NCBI GenBank assembly: GCA_032191485.1
Contig: JAVDOI010000011.1
Coordinates: 17,924,117 to 17,988,116 of the forward strand
Reading direction: 5' to 3'
Source: Leptoclinus maculatus
Taxonomy: Eukaryota; Chordata; Actinopteri; Perciformes; Stichaeidae
Length of the DNA: 64,000 nt
Positions within the stretch are counted from its first letter, which is position 1; the number at the start of each line of letters is the position of its first letter. The notes under the pieces were generated by a model that worked only from the letters and a program-made list of their open reading frames with translations, ran no database searches and was not told where the DNA came from. The position numbers and the translations under genes were made by a program. Positions 1-12,067 of the stretch are shown in pieces.

Positions 1-714
1 ACAACGTTTTCACTGCCGGGGCTTCACCCTTTGTAAAACATAGGGTGCCATAGTCCGGAGAACTGTGCAATACAAGTCGTCACTAAGCGCAAAAGCAGTG
101 CATTCCCTCATTTGGCAGCATCACCATGATAACAGTTAATTAAGCAGTAACAACAATATGCAAGAATAACCAAAAACAAATGTACGCATAGAGGATTACA
201 ACTGTGGGTGCAACTGCACCACAGTACCACTACGAGTTCTAAAAACACCCTCATAGCTCTGTGATAACCAATGACAAAGAACAATATTTGGGAATTATGT
301 CGCCTTTTAATTACTTTCCCCATATTTTCCTGGCTACTGTGCGCTTGGTGCCCGAAGCTGCTACCAACACTGCCAAGGTATTGGTGCAAAGTTGTGTCAT
401 TTTGTCATTTAGTGCTTAATTTGCTTACAAACTGTTGATTGCTATGTCATGAAAGTCGCAATTACTGTTGCTGTTCTGGTGGATTTCATCCTGAAAGCTG
501 TTGGCATTAAGGGATGTTTAAAGTTTAGTGCCAGGCTTAACATGATGCACTAATGAGCAGCCCGATAAGTGTGATGAGCTGGAACAGTTAGTTCCATAGA
601 AGACAGTGTGTGGCTGTGGTTTACAGTGTTGCTGTGCTCAAGTCGGAATGACCCTGCTCAGACACTCAGGCATTAACAAACATTTTCAGGTGATCTAATA
701 ACAACCAGACTGCC

Positions 715-730
715 AAAAAAAAAAAAAAAA
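715..730. repeat. poly-A tract (A16)
   Basis: Sixteen uninterrupted A residues. No LINE or SINE body is visible upstream, so it is more likely slippage than a retroposon tail. Confidence 0.9.
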
Positions 731-989
731 CGGGCATAAACACACCCGGAACTCAGCGAGAATCCGATAACCCAAATCTTGTTTTGAACCGCCTGTGTGA
801 CCTCTTTGTTAGTGTAGTGTGAACACACAGTATATGCATTTTATCTTTTATTAGGCTACTTCTGCGGTCCGCTTGCTGATAATATGCGCTTGTAAAATCA
901 GCCGTTGGTAGCTAGATTGTATGCAAGTCCTCCCTTTTATGTGCACTACTACAGTTCTCTTTTTGCAGACTAGCTATACCAAAGCGCTG

Positions 990-1024
990 TTAATAATAAT
1001 AATAATAATAATAAATAAAAAAAA
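990..1024. repeat. (TAA)n microsatellite
   Basis: About eight TAA units followed by TAAA and an A-run. Confidence 0.9.
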
Positions 1025-1175
1025 GGACCGTGAACCACCAGCGGTCCTCGCCGGCTTTCCCCTAACCCCTTGACATTTGGTTGAATGGAGCAGCTTTTGA
1101 TTTCATCAGGCCCTCAGTGTCACCTGCATTCAAAAAATTGCTTAAACTGGGCCGTTGGCAAACCTGCTGCTCCAG

Positions 1176-1180
<5 letters not shown>

Positions 1181-1208
<28 letters not shown>
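1181..1208. repeat. (TC)14 microsatellite
   Basis: A perfect dinucleotide tract of 14 units inside a pyrimidine-rich region that continues to about 1330. Confidence 0.95.
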
Positions 1209-1211
<3 letters not shown>

Positions 1212-1429
1212 CAGTACCTTTTAATGAAGATCCTCCCGTCCTAATAGAGTTCTCCTGAACTCCCATCACTTCAACTGCTCTTAACCCCTCCTCCTTATTC
1301 TGCAACCCCTCCCCCCTCGGCCTCTCTCTTTTACTCCTCTACTGTTTTAATTGCTTGAAGGTCATCGACAATAATGTGACAACTTATTAGAAACCCCATC
1401 TGATGCCACTGATTTTATACCTCACTTTG

Positions 1430-1625
1430 CCACAGCGCTTGGTTTCCAGGCAATTACTGAGCTTGCTATTTATTAATTTCACGGTTCACGGAGCATCACA
1501 CGCTATAAATAGTGAAGGATGATAGCTCAGTCATTCACAATGTGGGTGGCTCTCATCGATTTTGAGTGAGATGCTCTGGCGGGACGAAGCCTTCATCTTT
1601 CGGGGGCCTTAAATGCTGGAACATG
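1430..1625. promoter_or_regulatory. motif-rich block with a TATA-like word
   Basis: A repeat-free stretch with AT-rich homeodomain-like words and TATAAATAG at 1504-1512, which fits the TATA-box consensus. A few pyrimidine-A initiator-like words follow about 25-35 bases downstream. No open frame with recognisable coding content starts nearby. Enhancer or promoter function is inference only; single TATA words are common by chance. Confidence 0.2.
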
Positions 1626-2999
1626 GAAATGCACATAGTGTGAGAAAAGAAACAAGAAGAACCTGTTCAAACTCCCGTTTCACTGCTACACGCTTTAAAA
1701 AAAAATGTCATGATTGTAATTACATGGAGGGAAAAAAGAAAAATCTAACTGGTGTGCCCTTTGCATTTCCACTGGAATCCATTCATCTCCAAAGATAGCT
1801 GACATCCCCATACAAGTCTTGTACAGCACTAACAGTACAAGTGTCGAGGCCAATTATGTGTTGCTTCCTTGAAGCACGACAAGAGACTAGCAGCTCTGCA
1901 GTCCGCCATGCTGTTCCTCCACAATAATCTCTCCGTGCCAAAGTAATGTGTCTCTGTGTTACGGCAACCATTTAACCTGTCAAGGCAAGAGTTCCGTGTG
2001 TGTTGGGAAACAATCCAATAAATCAAGGAGAGACAAAACCTCAGCCAAGAAGTTTGACTCAGACATCTTCTGGCAAACAAACAAAATGGTCCTTCCCTTT
2101 TTTTTGCAACAAAAATAAATAAATAACAATAATCATGTAATAATGTCATTTGAATTTTCTGTATGTTTCAGACGTTCAAACACCAGTCCATATAGGATTT
2201 ATTAAACCTTTTTGGACATATTTTGAATTAGCAAGCCACATCAATAGACATGTTTGTTTTCACCCCCAAAGAGTCCTCAAATGCTAATTCCACACAGCCT
2301 CCAGCATTCTCTTTTCAAGTCTCACTTCACATGAGTGGCTCTCTCACATCCGCAGCCTGAAGGTGTGAAAAAGGCGAGGGAACATACACAAGACTTTGAC
2401 CTTTTTAAAGTCAACGATATAAATGTTGACTCTGGCTGTCACTGTTGTCTTGTTATCATCTCTGAGCCACAACACGGAAACCACAAATGTCTCCCCGTTC
2501 ACGCCTATATACGGGTTTGATCACCAAAGGGCGTCAAGCTTGTATATTCAAAAAGGTAGCAAACGGTGCTTGCGCATGACAAGAAAAACAGAAAGTAAGC
2601 CAGTAAAAGGTTCATAGTTCAAGGTTATTTGCATGTCTCCCTCCAATCAGGATACAGCCCCATGTTTTACATCGCAGCATCGAGGTACAGTGTAGCACAC
2701 AGTCGCGTAAATCAGGCCCACGAGCACTTAGTGTGTTGACAGTGTGCGGTGGAGACACTCGTGCTTCAAAATCCCACTTTAATGGCTTTCTATATGAGGC
2801 TATATATCTGTGGTGTTAAAGTCCTGCTCGAGGGCATGTGTGTGCCAGGTTTCCTGTGTGTTTTCATCACATTGCTCCAGCTGTAAAGGCCTCCCTGCCA
2901 GAGGCTTTCCTGATTGAGAAGGCGGCTCTTTTTTTTTTACGGTCCGGAGCGCCCTGAACTTTACGAGAGCGACAGCGGCCCTTCCGTCCCGTAGCTCCC

Positions 3000-3260
3000 A
3001 GCTGAAATATCATGTTTGTTTATCTCTGGAGAGAATTTATTCTGCTGATTCATTGGCGGGCACTCCTGCAACGGCTGAAGGAATTCGATTTTCTCTTTAT
3101 TTATTCGCTTCATTTTTCCTCCTTGTGGAAGAGTAGTCTCTCGTGCGATACCACAGGAAAAGTTCCTTCCTCCGCGCCGTTCGTCCCTTGTGAAATGAGA
3201 TTAGAAAGAGGAGGGGAAAACCAGAGATAGAGGACAAGCGACATAATAGAGTTGTTATTC
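3000..3260. promoter_or_regulatory. candidate conserved non-coding element
   Basis: A repeat-free block with a forkhead-like word (TGTTTGTTTAT) near 3012 and further AT-rich homeodomain-like words. The open frames across it on the two strands contradict each other. The candidate rests on motif density only, without alignment evidence. Confidence 0.22.
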
Positions 3261-4639
3261 ATTGTAATCTCCCTTCTCCCGTTGTTGCTTTTTGCTTTCA
3301 CCTTCAAAATAGCCTATTATATCAAATAAACATGTCAATGTAGCAATTCATCAGTGGTCATATTTGAAAAACAGAACGGCTAAAAGAGTGTTTAACCGAG
3401 CACTTTGGACTTTTAGGACTGTATATATTTACTATGCTTCTCGAAAGGACAAAAATATCCAGCTGTTACTGGGCAGGGGTTGATGCATATAACTCAAATG
3501 GATTGCCCAATATATTACAATTACAGAGCTGCTAACAGGCAGAGCGAAGCCCTACTACCATGAACGATCTATTCCAACTTATTACGGAGGTTTATGATTT
3601 GAGACGGATACGACTTGATGTGGTCTCACATTCATTAAAAATGACATTGAGAAATGATAAACCGCTTGCGAAATGGCTTCGGAGGGGAGTTAGCCTAGCT
3701 GTGAAGCGGCCAACAGACCTGTGAAATAAAATTTCAAGTACAGGATACTAAAGCAGGCGGCCTGCTTTAATTCACCATGCAAACACACTTCAAACACAGG
3801 CTTCTCTAAATCCCTCTGTCTCGTTCCTATCGACTAAAGGGACACCGAAGCAGTCTAGATGTACAATCAATAACCCCAGCCCGTTTTCCTGAAACGGTTC
3901 GGTTCATCGGTAGGACAAGCCCAAAGTGCTGGTGTCGGGGGCCGCAGGGGAGCGAGCGACACACCTTTGCCATCTTCGAACTCCCCCTGCAGTTTGTTCA
4001 CGCATCCGATGTGCAGTCAGCTTGACGTGTGACCGCATGGCATCACGTGTCACACGGACGGCCCTCCAACCACAGGGAAGAGACCCCTTGCATGACACGC
4101 TCCTCTGGAAGCATGAGGTCACATGGACTTTTACATGTAGGTCACATGGTCCCTGCATGTTTCCTGCTCTGGTTCAATTCCACCAGGAGCGACAAATGAC
4201 TGCATCGGAGGATGAGCCAGATTGAGGCTTTTCTTTTGTGTGCTGGCACAGAATGAGCACACAGTCTTTGGTTTCAGGCAGATTTTTCTTCTCACCTGCC
4301 CAGATGCACACATACATTGTGTTCTTACCTGGCTACGACTACCGTTTGTACAGGTGATGCATTGGCAAAAAACACATGAATTTGCTTCATATTCGCTTCA
4401 AAGCATGCAGGCTGTAAATTAAGACGTTTATTCATCAATTTTCTGTGGGCAACCAGAATATCTACAAAATAGATGCCATAGTCATTTAACCAAAGTTATT
4501 ATCAGGTGTTTATTTTATATAATTATGTAAATAAGCAGAATTATCAACTCATTCTAACTTTGGCTTTGTCAGTGGCTCCACGCTTTAAACAGGGACGCTC
4601 CTGTCTAGTCTCCTGTCTAGTCTGTCCACTGTCTAGTTT

Positions 4640-4747
4640 TTGACGTTGCAGGGAAGGCGTGTCAGTTTACGCTCGTTACACGCAAAGTGTCTTTTCAAAA
4701 TAAATGTCCATGTTCACAGGAAACGTACAGTTTCTGCTTGTTTCAGG
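4640..4747 (+). repeat. interspersed repeat family A, copy 1, left part
   Basis: This segment, joined to 6508-6665, matches a second copy at about 41640-41950 and a reversed one at 23630-23800. Both the left part here and the copy near 41.69 kb contain the word AACGTACAGTTTC. The join across the hAT insertion reads into CATAGTCTCTTT, which also occurs at about 41707. I know this family as a common dispersed repeat in percomorph fish. Its class is unassigned. Confidence 0.65.
4740..4747. repeat. 8-bp target-site duplication, left copy
   Basis: GTTTCAGG occurs immediately left of the transposon and again at 6500-6507 immediately right of it. Eight-base duplications are the hallmark of hAT insertion. 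Confidence 0.9.
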
Positions 4748-6499
4748 CAGTGGTGGGCCGTCAGGGCCAGCAAAGCCTTTTCTGCTGGCCTGAACAGAAT
4801 CACAAAGTTATAGCTATTTTATAATTTTTCATAAATACACTACATGTATTCTAATTACTTTTCCCATCAGCTTTTTTTTCTCATTGCACAGCTACTGTCT
4901 TCCTCTGTTGCTCTGCTTCCAGCCTGCAGCGCTGCTTCCAGTGCAGCTTGTTTTAAGGAGAGCTTTTATCCAATCAGATTGACATGTCAGAGCTGTCTAG
5001 GTGGCCTACAAGTACGTCAGCATTAACGTGCAGCTCAGCATTAACGTGCGGTGTGATTGGTCAGTGGGCTAGCGTCACTGTTGTGAAGCTGAAAGCTAGC
5101 AAGAAGTTAGAAGTTATGACATTGACATGACATTTTTAGCGTTTTGCTTGGTGTAGCTTTGTTTTTTTAACACTCAATGGCTGAAGGAGGAGGAGAAACT
5201 GATTTGGGAGTTACTGGCAACGCCTTTCTGGAGAAGGACATTTCCAGACAAGCTGTACATTATAAGAAAGGGTTGGCCAACCCCGCAGCTAGCAGCCCTG
5301 ACCCAGCCAGGAAAAGGATTTGTACGAACGGTATTCCTGGCTAACAGCGTCAGAGAAGCGTTGCACATTTTATGGCTGGGAATGCGTTTTATTTGCGACT
5401 GAGCGTCTTGGTGTTTGAAACTAAGCTGGATTTGCTAAGCAAGGCAGCAACAAGACACCATAGCACGACAGGACACTTACAAGCTACGGTGCTTTTGAAA
5501 ACCATTTCTACAACTACAACTCTACAACAAACAAGTTCGGAGGAGGACCTCTGGCTGGAACTGAACCGCACCGATGTTCTGTACAACCGCGGTATTAAAC
5601 TCTTTGTTAACAAAGAAAGGAGGATGGACTTTGTCTTTAGATAGTGAACAGCCACTTTGGTAAGGGAACTGCTTTTGTGTTTTTACATCTGCAGCAGCCT
5701 TATTATTGTGTTAATTTGTCTATGGTGTCGTTTTTATGATATGGTTAATATTGTTCCCTCTGATGTGAATAATATTTGAATGGCCCGTGCTCTTCAGTGT
5801 GCGGCGGAATACGTGTTTTAGCTCCGCAGGTTTGCTGGATTGATTTGTCATGCTTTGTTGTCATATAAATATATGTGACTGGTTCTTGTGAGTTTGTTCT
5901 TGTCATTGTGTTAATTACGTTGATTTTGACTTCATGCATTGTCCGTTAATGACGAAGCATCCCGTCATGTGCGTATTCATGTATCTGTTTTCTTTTACAA
6001 AGCAAGAATTATGGTCTGGAGAAATGGGGATTATGTGGCGATTTCTTTAGCCCTGTTTGAATCAGTAGGGAACAGCTAAACGCTGCGGGGAGAGTTTGTA
6101 GCTTGTGTACTGCTGTTGTTTTCCTGCTAAGCTAATTTAGCATAGTTTGCGTCCCAGAACACACGTGCATCACCAGAGTACAATGTTTTTGTTCCGTGGT
6201 TGGCTTGTCAGACAGCACATTGCGTGGGTTGCCAGGTTAAACGCAGTGGCTCCACCGAAAGAACATTATATGTCCCACAATTTAAGCTTCTGCATTTTCC
6301 AAATGCACTAGTATTATTCAAACGTATTGTTCGGTTTGTAAGCCTCGTAAACGGTTTAATATGAATACGTGTATTGTTACATCCCTAGAAACAAATAATA
6401 ACCCGTATCTGTGGCGTCATAATGAGGTTATTAGGAGGTGGTTCAACTGTAGTAGGACAGCACTGAAGGCCCAGGTATTAAATGCACGGCCCACCACTG
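4748..6499 (+). mobile_element. hAT-superfamily DNA transposon, 1752 bp, internally decayed
   Basis: The element starts CAGTGGTGGGCCGT and ends with its exact reverse complement, giving 14-bp perfect TIRs. It is flanked by an identical 8-bp duplication (GTTTCAGG), so both ends are certain. Inside is the N-terminal remnant of a transposase related to ZMYM1-like (TTF-type zinc finger) proteins at 5177-5660. The catalytic core is missing, so this is a non-autonomous deletion derivative. It inserted into an older family A repeat. A related superfamily with 8-bp duplications, such as Zisupton, is a possible alternative. Confidence 0.88.
5177..5660 (+). pseudogene. transposase N-terminal remnant, ZMYM1-like, TTF-type zinc finger
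   Basis: Broken coding sequence inside the hAT element. One frame opens at the ATG at 5177 and stops after 55 codons near 5341. A second frame, from about 5329, reads RYSWLTAS, the start of the block that precedes the cysteine pair in ZMYM1-like transposases. It stops near 5416. A third frame then reads AATRHHSTTGHLQAT, matching the histidine-containing end of the TTF-type zinc finger. Conserved blocks in correct order but different frames show frameshifts. The DDE/RNase H-like core and the C-terminal dimerisation region are absent. Such proteins bind transposon ends; this copy cannot be functional. Assignment is from remembered family motifs, not a search. Confidence 0.72.
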
Positions 6500-6507
6500 G
6501 TTTCAGG
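6500..6507. repeat. 8-bp target-site duplication, right copy
   Basis: GTTTCAGG, identical to 4740-4747. Confidence 0.9.
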
Positions 6508-6665
6508 CATAGTCTCTTTACTAAATACACTTTCAATGTAGACTTAGTTTTAGGTAGTACATGGTTAGCCTTAGGAAGATATTGTGGTTTGGGTAAAATA
6601 AGTACCTTTGTTACGTAAAATGAGTATGTTTGTTACCTATCTGGAGTAAGCTAAGGGGGCCTCCA
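6508..6665 (+). repeat. interspersed repeat family A, copy 1, right part
   Basis: Continuation of the repeat interrupted at 4747. It shares the block with AAATAAGTAC and TTACGTAAAAT words found near 41.84 kb. The family A boundary on this side fades at about 6665. Confidence 0.65.
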
Positions 6666-7987
6666 AGAGTCAGTATTTGGCGCGAGAACAGGTTGGAATT
6701 ACATTTCTTGTAATGTTGTCAACAACGGCTTTTGCGAACACATTTGATTATGCATCCCTTCGCATCTCTAATGTGGGACACACGAAAAACAATTAACAAA
6801 ATGTCTGTGAGTGAGCAACTGCAGTTGCGACTTGCACGTGCAATTATTTTCTGACTCATTGACTTTGCCTCCAGAAAACCTGAAGAAATCATTTAACACG
6901 GTGAGTGGGTTTTCAATATCTCTACAAGCGTGACATAAACTTGCGAAGTGCCACCATTCACTCCTGGTGACGTATTTATGGCGTTAAATAATGATGGTGT
7001 GTGACTCACTGATATTGCTTTTGTCCTGAAGGAGTTCAGAATCAAATAAATAAATGTCATGGTTTGTTTACCAGACAGAGAACAAACTGCTTGTTACAGG
7101 GATGAGAGAGAACTGTAGCGCTTTTCTATTAAGTCGCCCTTTTGCACAACGTCACTGCTACACCACCTCTGGTCAAGAAAACACCATCCACCATGTGCCA
7201 TGTGGAAATGGAATTTGTGCTGTTTTTCTGGCTGTCTCCAGCAGAAGTGCAACAGATTAATCAGTGTGTCCTCTGCAATTTTTGGAGCAGCAGGGTCTAT
7301 TGAGAAATCTGGCTCTCAGAATAGATTCTGTCACAAAGTTATTATACTGCTCAGAAAATAAAAAGTAATTGCAGCTCCAAAGCGTTTTCTTGTCCATACC
7401 GATGTTATACAAATGAGCATTGTATTTACTACGGGGGTGCTGAAAAAACTTTTTTACTCTCATTATTTTTCGGAGAGGCGTATGAATTACCAGAAATGGT
7501 GAAATAGCACAGGTGCAGAAAGGAGTGCAATATAATGGTTTCCTCCTGATCCTATAGGACAGAAATAAAACCATGTTGTTTGGTCAGGATTTTAGCAAAA
7601 CACTCCTACGCTGAAGTGAAACAAGCCGAAACAAAACCAGAATTTGAAACTTCACCTTTTGCTTTTCATCGTCTTCATTCCGTTGTACATCCAGTGGCAG
7701 GAGATGCTGGTTATTTAATGTATTGAGAGACAAGTACCTACAGTACCTGTAGCTAAACTCTAATTGTCCCCCAGGGGCACTTCCACTGTTTCAGCTAGGT
7801 AAACGCTTTGTGGCTGTAAGCCTATTGTGAATTATATCAAAGGAAATTAGATTAAAGCAATTGGATTTTCATGGTAAATTAGTCTTTAGCCCTCAAATGA
7901 CCCACTGAATGAGAGAACGGCACCACAGGCTGATCTAAGTAACTGTAAACTACTGTGCCGTGCTGTGTGTTTTTCACAGCTGACTTG

Positions 7988-8014
7988 GGAGAGAGAGAGA
8001 GAGAGAGAGAGAGA
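7988..8014. repeat. (GA)n microsatellite
   Basis: About 13 GA units. Confidence 0.95.
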
Positions 8015-8530
8015 CACGAGATTATTCTAATGGCATTCTTCAAAATCTGTATTTACAAACAAACAAAAACAGTGCAGTTACATTTCAGGGCTATGTGTTT
8101 TAAAGAAAGTTATCACCGTTTTTTTTCAAAAATTCTTTGTGTCGTACGCAAGACACCGGAAAGTTTACGCCTCAAAAAAAAGCCTCTTCTGTTTGTTTGT
8201 CTCAGGATGATGCGGTGGTAATGGATGCGCCACTTGATCAGCGCACGACATGAGAAAATAATATGCCATGAAAGTGACTTTTCATTTGCTGGCAGCACAC
8301 ATAACCACATTACACGCTAAACACAAGAAAAGCAGAAGGACAAAATTAAGGGTTGTTTTCTCTGATAGCTGCGTATCTAATTTGCATGACTTTGCATAAT
8401 ATAGTCCATAAAGGCAACAATATTGGTAATGCGACAGCCATATCATATTTGCCTTGATGGGGCATCAACATTAATTTCACTTCGGATGCAGGGTAAAGAA
8501 AAAGGGCCCCAGTTTAGGATGGAGCGCCGG

Positions 8531-8574
8531 GAAGAGAGAGAGAGAGAGAGAGAGGGGGGGGGTGGGGTGGGGGG
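8531..8574. repeat. (GA)n plus G-rich tract
   Basis: A GA tract runs directly into a G9-T-G4-T-G6 stretch at 8554-8574. The G-rich part satisfies the usual G-quadruplex pattern on the + strand. Confidence 0.9.
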
Positions 8575-8864
8575 AATAGATAGAGACAAAGAAAGACTTA
8601 GCACTTCTCTTGAGGTGTCATCATATCTTCAGCACTTCTCTCTGAGGGTCTGCTTACTGAATAACTGAAGTTAGTAACGTCATCAAGTCAGACAGTTCAT
8701 GTTTTGTTTAGAGTCATTAACAAAATAACTGAGATAGGAAAATTGGTGATGGGATTCTTTTACTGTGAAGGACAACTGTGGTTCTTTATAGCATTTCATA
8801 TGTACTTACAAGATACGTTGAATGTTTTCTGAACACCTATACCATCCTCTTTTTGTGGATAAAT

Positions 8865-8875
8865 CCCCCCCCCCC
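8865..8875. repeat. poly-C run (C11)
   Basis: Eleven consecutive C residues; one of an unusual number of such runs in this window. Confidence 0.95.
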
Positions 8876-9114
8876 ACCTCTATCTATACTGCAGGTCTAT
8901 CTGACATGGGCGATATGGGTGTGTGCGCGAGAGCACGAGATCGAGAGCGTTTGGCATCTTGGTTAAAAAACAGGAGACTAATTACCTCCTGAAATAATTT
9001 AATGTCAGCCCTGGTGTGGGCTCCCCTCAGCGGGACAGCTGAACAGGCACAGCCCTCTGCTGGGAGATCCATCTCTGTCAGCTTAGATAAACCTGCCGGC
9101 CATCACAGTGTTGG

Positions 9115-9138
9115 CACACACACACACACACACACACA
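9115..9138. repeat. (CA)12 microsatellite
   Basis: Twelve perfect CA units. Confidence 0.95.
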
Positions 9139-9680
9139 TACCTTGCTCCTGGACCTGAAAAAAAAAGAAAAAGCCTGATGAAGCCTTCCTGTCCTGTCCC
9201 CGCTGGAAAAAGACAGGAGGCCTAAATGAACACGAGCTTTCATTACCGCTCCCCTTTTTAGCACTTAGGAGGTGCATCTGTTTGTATGTTTTTTTCCACA
9301 ACTCACCTTTATCCTCCGCAGGCATAACCAGCTGCCATCACTATGTGCAATGGTCATTGGAGCTGTCACGTTGTGGGTAAATGGGAGTGAATATATGTAT
9401 TACATGCTCAGTTGAGGAATTTTCTTATCGCAAAATGTCAATCGCAAAATGCCGTCTTCATTCACTTTTACGTGTTGACAAGTGGGTATCATAAATCCAG
9501 CTTGAAACACATCGATGGTCATTATTAAGTGACTGTAAATTACAAGTGTGTGAAAGGGGGGGTGACGTTATGTTTCACTCGTTAAAACAGCACTATAATT
9601 CATATTTCCTTTACGCTTTGCTTGATGAAGGAAGAATCTTAACACCCTCCTCCCAAAATCTAAAAAATAAAAAACTTTGA

Positions 9681-9713
9681 ATGGTTTAAATATGATTTTC
9701 ATATTTAAACCAT
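9681..9713. repeat. 33-bp perfect hairpin (15-bp arms, 3-base loop)
   Basis: The left arm ATGGTTTAAATATGA (9681-9695) and right arm TCATATTTAAACCAT (9699-9713) are exact reverse complements around TTT. The flanks do not extend the pairing. No transposon ends are visible around it. Confidence 0.95.
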
Positions 9714-11108
9714 GACATATGACCATGACACCTTACAAAATGGTGAACCCCATTTACTGAGAATTTGAAAGAGACTGCTCTCTTATGAATAATAAATGTA
9801 AAGATTATTTATATGAGATGAAGTTATGGCCTCACATGCATTGTAAATACATCTAATAAAAAAATACTGCAAATATCAAAACAGGGAAGTAATAAGTCAG
9901 GAAACGGTTGAAGTCCACTGCTCATCAAAGTGCAGGAGAGAGGGAGGCCTTCACGGTACAGATAACCTTTGGTTTTTCATAAAGACGATGTAGTTCTTGA
10001 GAAATGGACTGAAGGACACGTGTCGGCATTAATGAACGGAATAATGTTCAAAACTGTCAACATGTTTCTTTTTGACTTCACATATTAATCCAAAGGGTTA
10101 CCGGTGAGTGATGCTCAACATTCATTGAAGGCAAAACTTTACTGATAGAGAATGAAGATGATGCTCCGTCTCTAATAAGTGCTTTGATGCAACTATATTG
10201 ACTTTTTCTGTTGTTCAAAATGAATTTCACTCTAGAAATAAGAAAAATAACCTTCCTTCTAGCCCAAAAAAGATGCTACCGCCCGCCCCTCGTCCCTGTG
10301 GCTCCTCTCCGCTGTGTCCTTGTGGTCCAATCAAACCGCACCTTATGTGTCGGTCACAGTCCGGTGATGGATGGCTGCTCAGCCATCCTTTGAAAATGAA
10401 TGCTGAAATATCTTTCCAATATTGGCATACTATTAAAGCTGGAGGTGAAGTGCACCTTAACGTGTTTGTCGGACACAAACACCCGCAAGGACGTTTGGTC
10501 CCTCATCATCACCGGCATCACCTGATCTGTTCAGTGTTGCTCTCTGATCCCGGCTGTTTAGATGAAGCAGCGGCGTGAAGTGGCGCCTTTGAAAAGATGA
10601 GATTCATTATGTATTCAAGACATAAAGAGAATGCTTAAGTGATATGTCAATAAAAATACATTCAGTGTTTGTTTTTTGCCAAGCAGGCAAATGGATTAAC
10701 TTGTTGGCAACATAATGAAAGGGATGCAGACGAGTACTCTTTGTTACTTGATGGGCATGAAAAGCACACACAAAAAAGCGATTGTTGACGGTGCCCCAAT
10801 GGCTCTTTGTTTGGTGAAAAATGGACATAAAGGGCAAAACTGAAAAGCATCAGAGGTTAAATTTGTCCACGCAGACTTGGGCTTTTGTTTCTGATTGATG
10901 GAGCAACAAATTCAGATGCGCAGATTTAAACAGCGTTTTGAATGAGGAGGCTGTCATTGTATATTCATTTAATATAATTTCATCTTGCTTCTCCTTCTTT
11001 CTCCTCGCCACCGTTCTACAGCGTCCCCGTACTTGCAGACACTTTCGTCAGATGTAGGGACAGCAGCAAAACGTAGAGCCGTGACATTGTGACAGCTTTC
11101 TTGTTCTC

Positions 11109-11124
11109 AAAAAAAAAAAAAAAA
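11109..11124. repeat. poly-A tract (A16)
   Basis: Sixteen consecutive A residues, with no visible retroposon body upstream. Confidence 0.9.
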
Positions 11125-12028
11125 TGAAGTCCTTGGGACTTTTATTCGATGACATTCCAGTTTCCATCTTACAGTACGTTTTCTCTCTCAGATCCGGTTA
11201 TTTGACACCTTTGGCACCACTTTTGCGCTTTATGAATTCCTTTTTACTGAGCACCGACACAGTGGTCTTCAAGGGTAAACAAACAGTTATACCATCAATA
11301 TATTCAAGTCAACAGAGGTAATTGTGTTTTGTTTTTTTTCAGATCTGAATATCTCACACACTCGCCCTCAGCTCGGAAGTTAGATCTCAAAACATTATTT
11401 CCCCGGTGAGTGTTTAAAACTCTTCTAAAGGATCCTCGTGGAAGCTCGGAGGCCGAGACAATAACCTGGATTGCATTTCACAACACAAATTAATTTACCC
11501 TTTCTTTCCCTCAGCACTTCTTAGCATGTTAACGTCAGACGGATGCGAGAAACTTGCCCCCGAGACTCGATCTCTGCGGTGAAATTGAATTCTCAAACTG
11601 TGTGAGCGGAAAAAACCCGGCTTGGAGCAGGTGTCATTCAAACGCGAGGGGGCCAGAGTTTGAAATAACAGCCCGAGTCAAAACACGGGCATATTCATCG
11701 ACCCCTCACCTCTTCAGCCATTTATCCCGTTTCTCTTTCTTTTTTTCTTTCATCCCACAAATGAATCCCTTCATGAAACAGCACAAAGAGGTAAAGAAAT
11801 GTAGAAGAATTGTGAGAGTGAAGGATGATAGAATCCTAAAGCTTTAAGGTGAACGGTACTACAGTATCTAGGTGGTGTAGAATGAGCTCCATTATTGCTC
11901 TCAGGGCTCAAATTGAAAACATTACCGCTCCCATTCAGAGTCCTCAGACACAGAGGATGGTCTTTATTTCCAATCTCAGTCTCCTTTCTGGTTGAGGGAG
12001 CGCCCGTCCTGTGTGAGTGTGTCTATAT

Positions 12029-12067
12029 GTGTGTGTGTGTGTGTGTGTGGGTGGGTGGGTGTTTGGG
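12029..12067. repeat. (GT)n followed by (GGGT)n
   Basis: A GT tract passes into GGGTGGGTGGG and then GTTTGGG. Positions 12049-12067 form a four-run G3 motif with loops of 1, 1 and 5 bases, a strong G-quadruplex pattern. Confidence 0.92.

Larger units (their letters stand above)
1..4600. other. unique non-coding DNA
   Basis: No exon, RNA gene or recognisable transposon is seen here. The open frames are short (at most about 105 codons) and overlap in several frames and on both strands, as chance frames do. The block holds an A16 run, a (TAA)n tract, a (TC)n tract and motif-rich stretches near 1430-1625 and 3000-3260. A small imperfect tandem of the word CTGTCTAG lies at about 4600-4637. It is probably intergenic or intronic. 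Confidence 0.6.

Noticed and set aside
5018..5052. Tandem CAGCATTAACGTGC duplication
   Set aside because: A small local duplication inside the hAT element at 4748-6499; not a separate feature.
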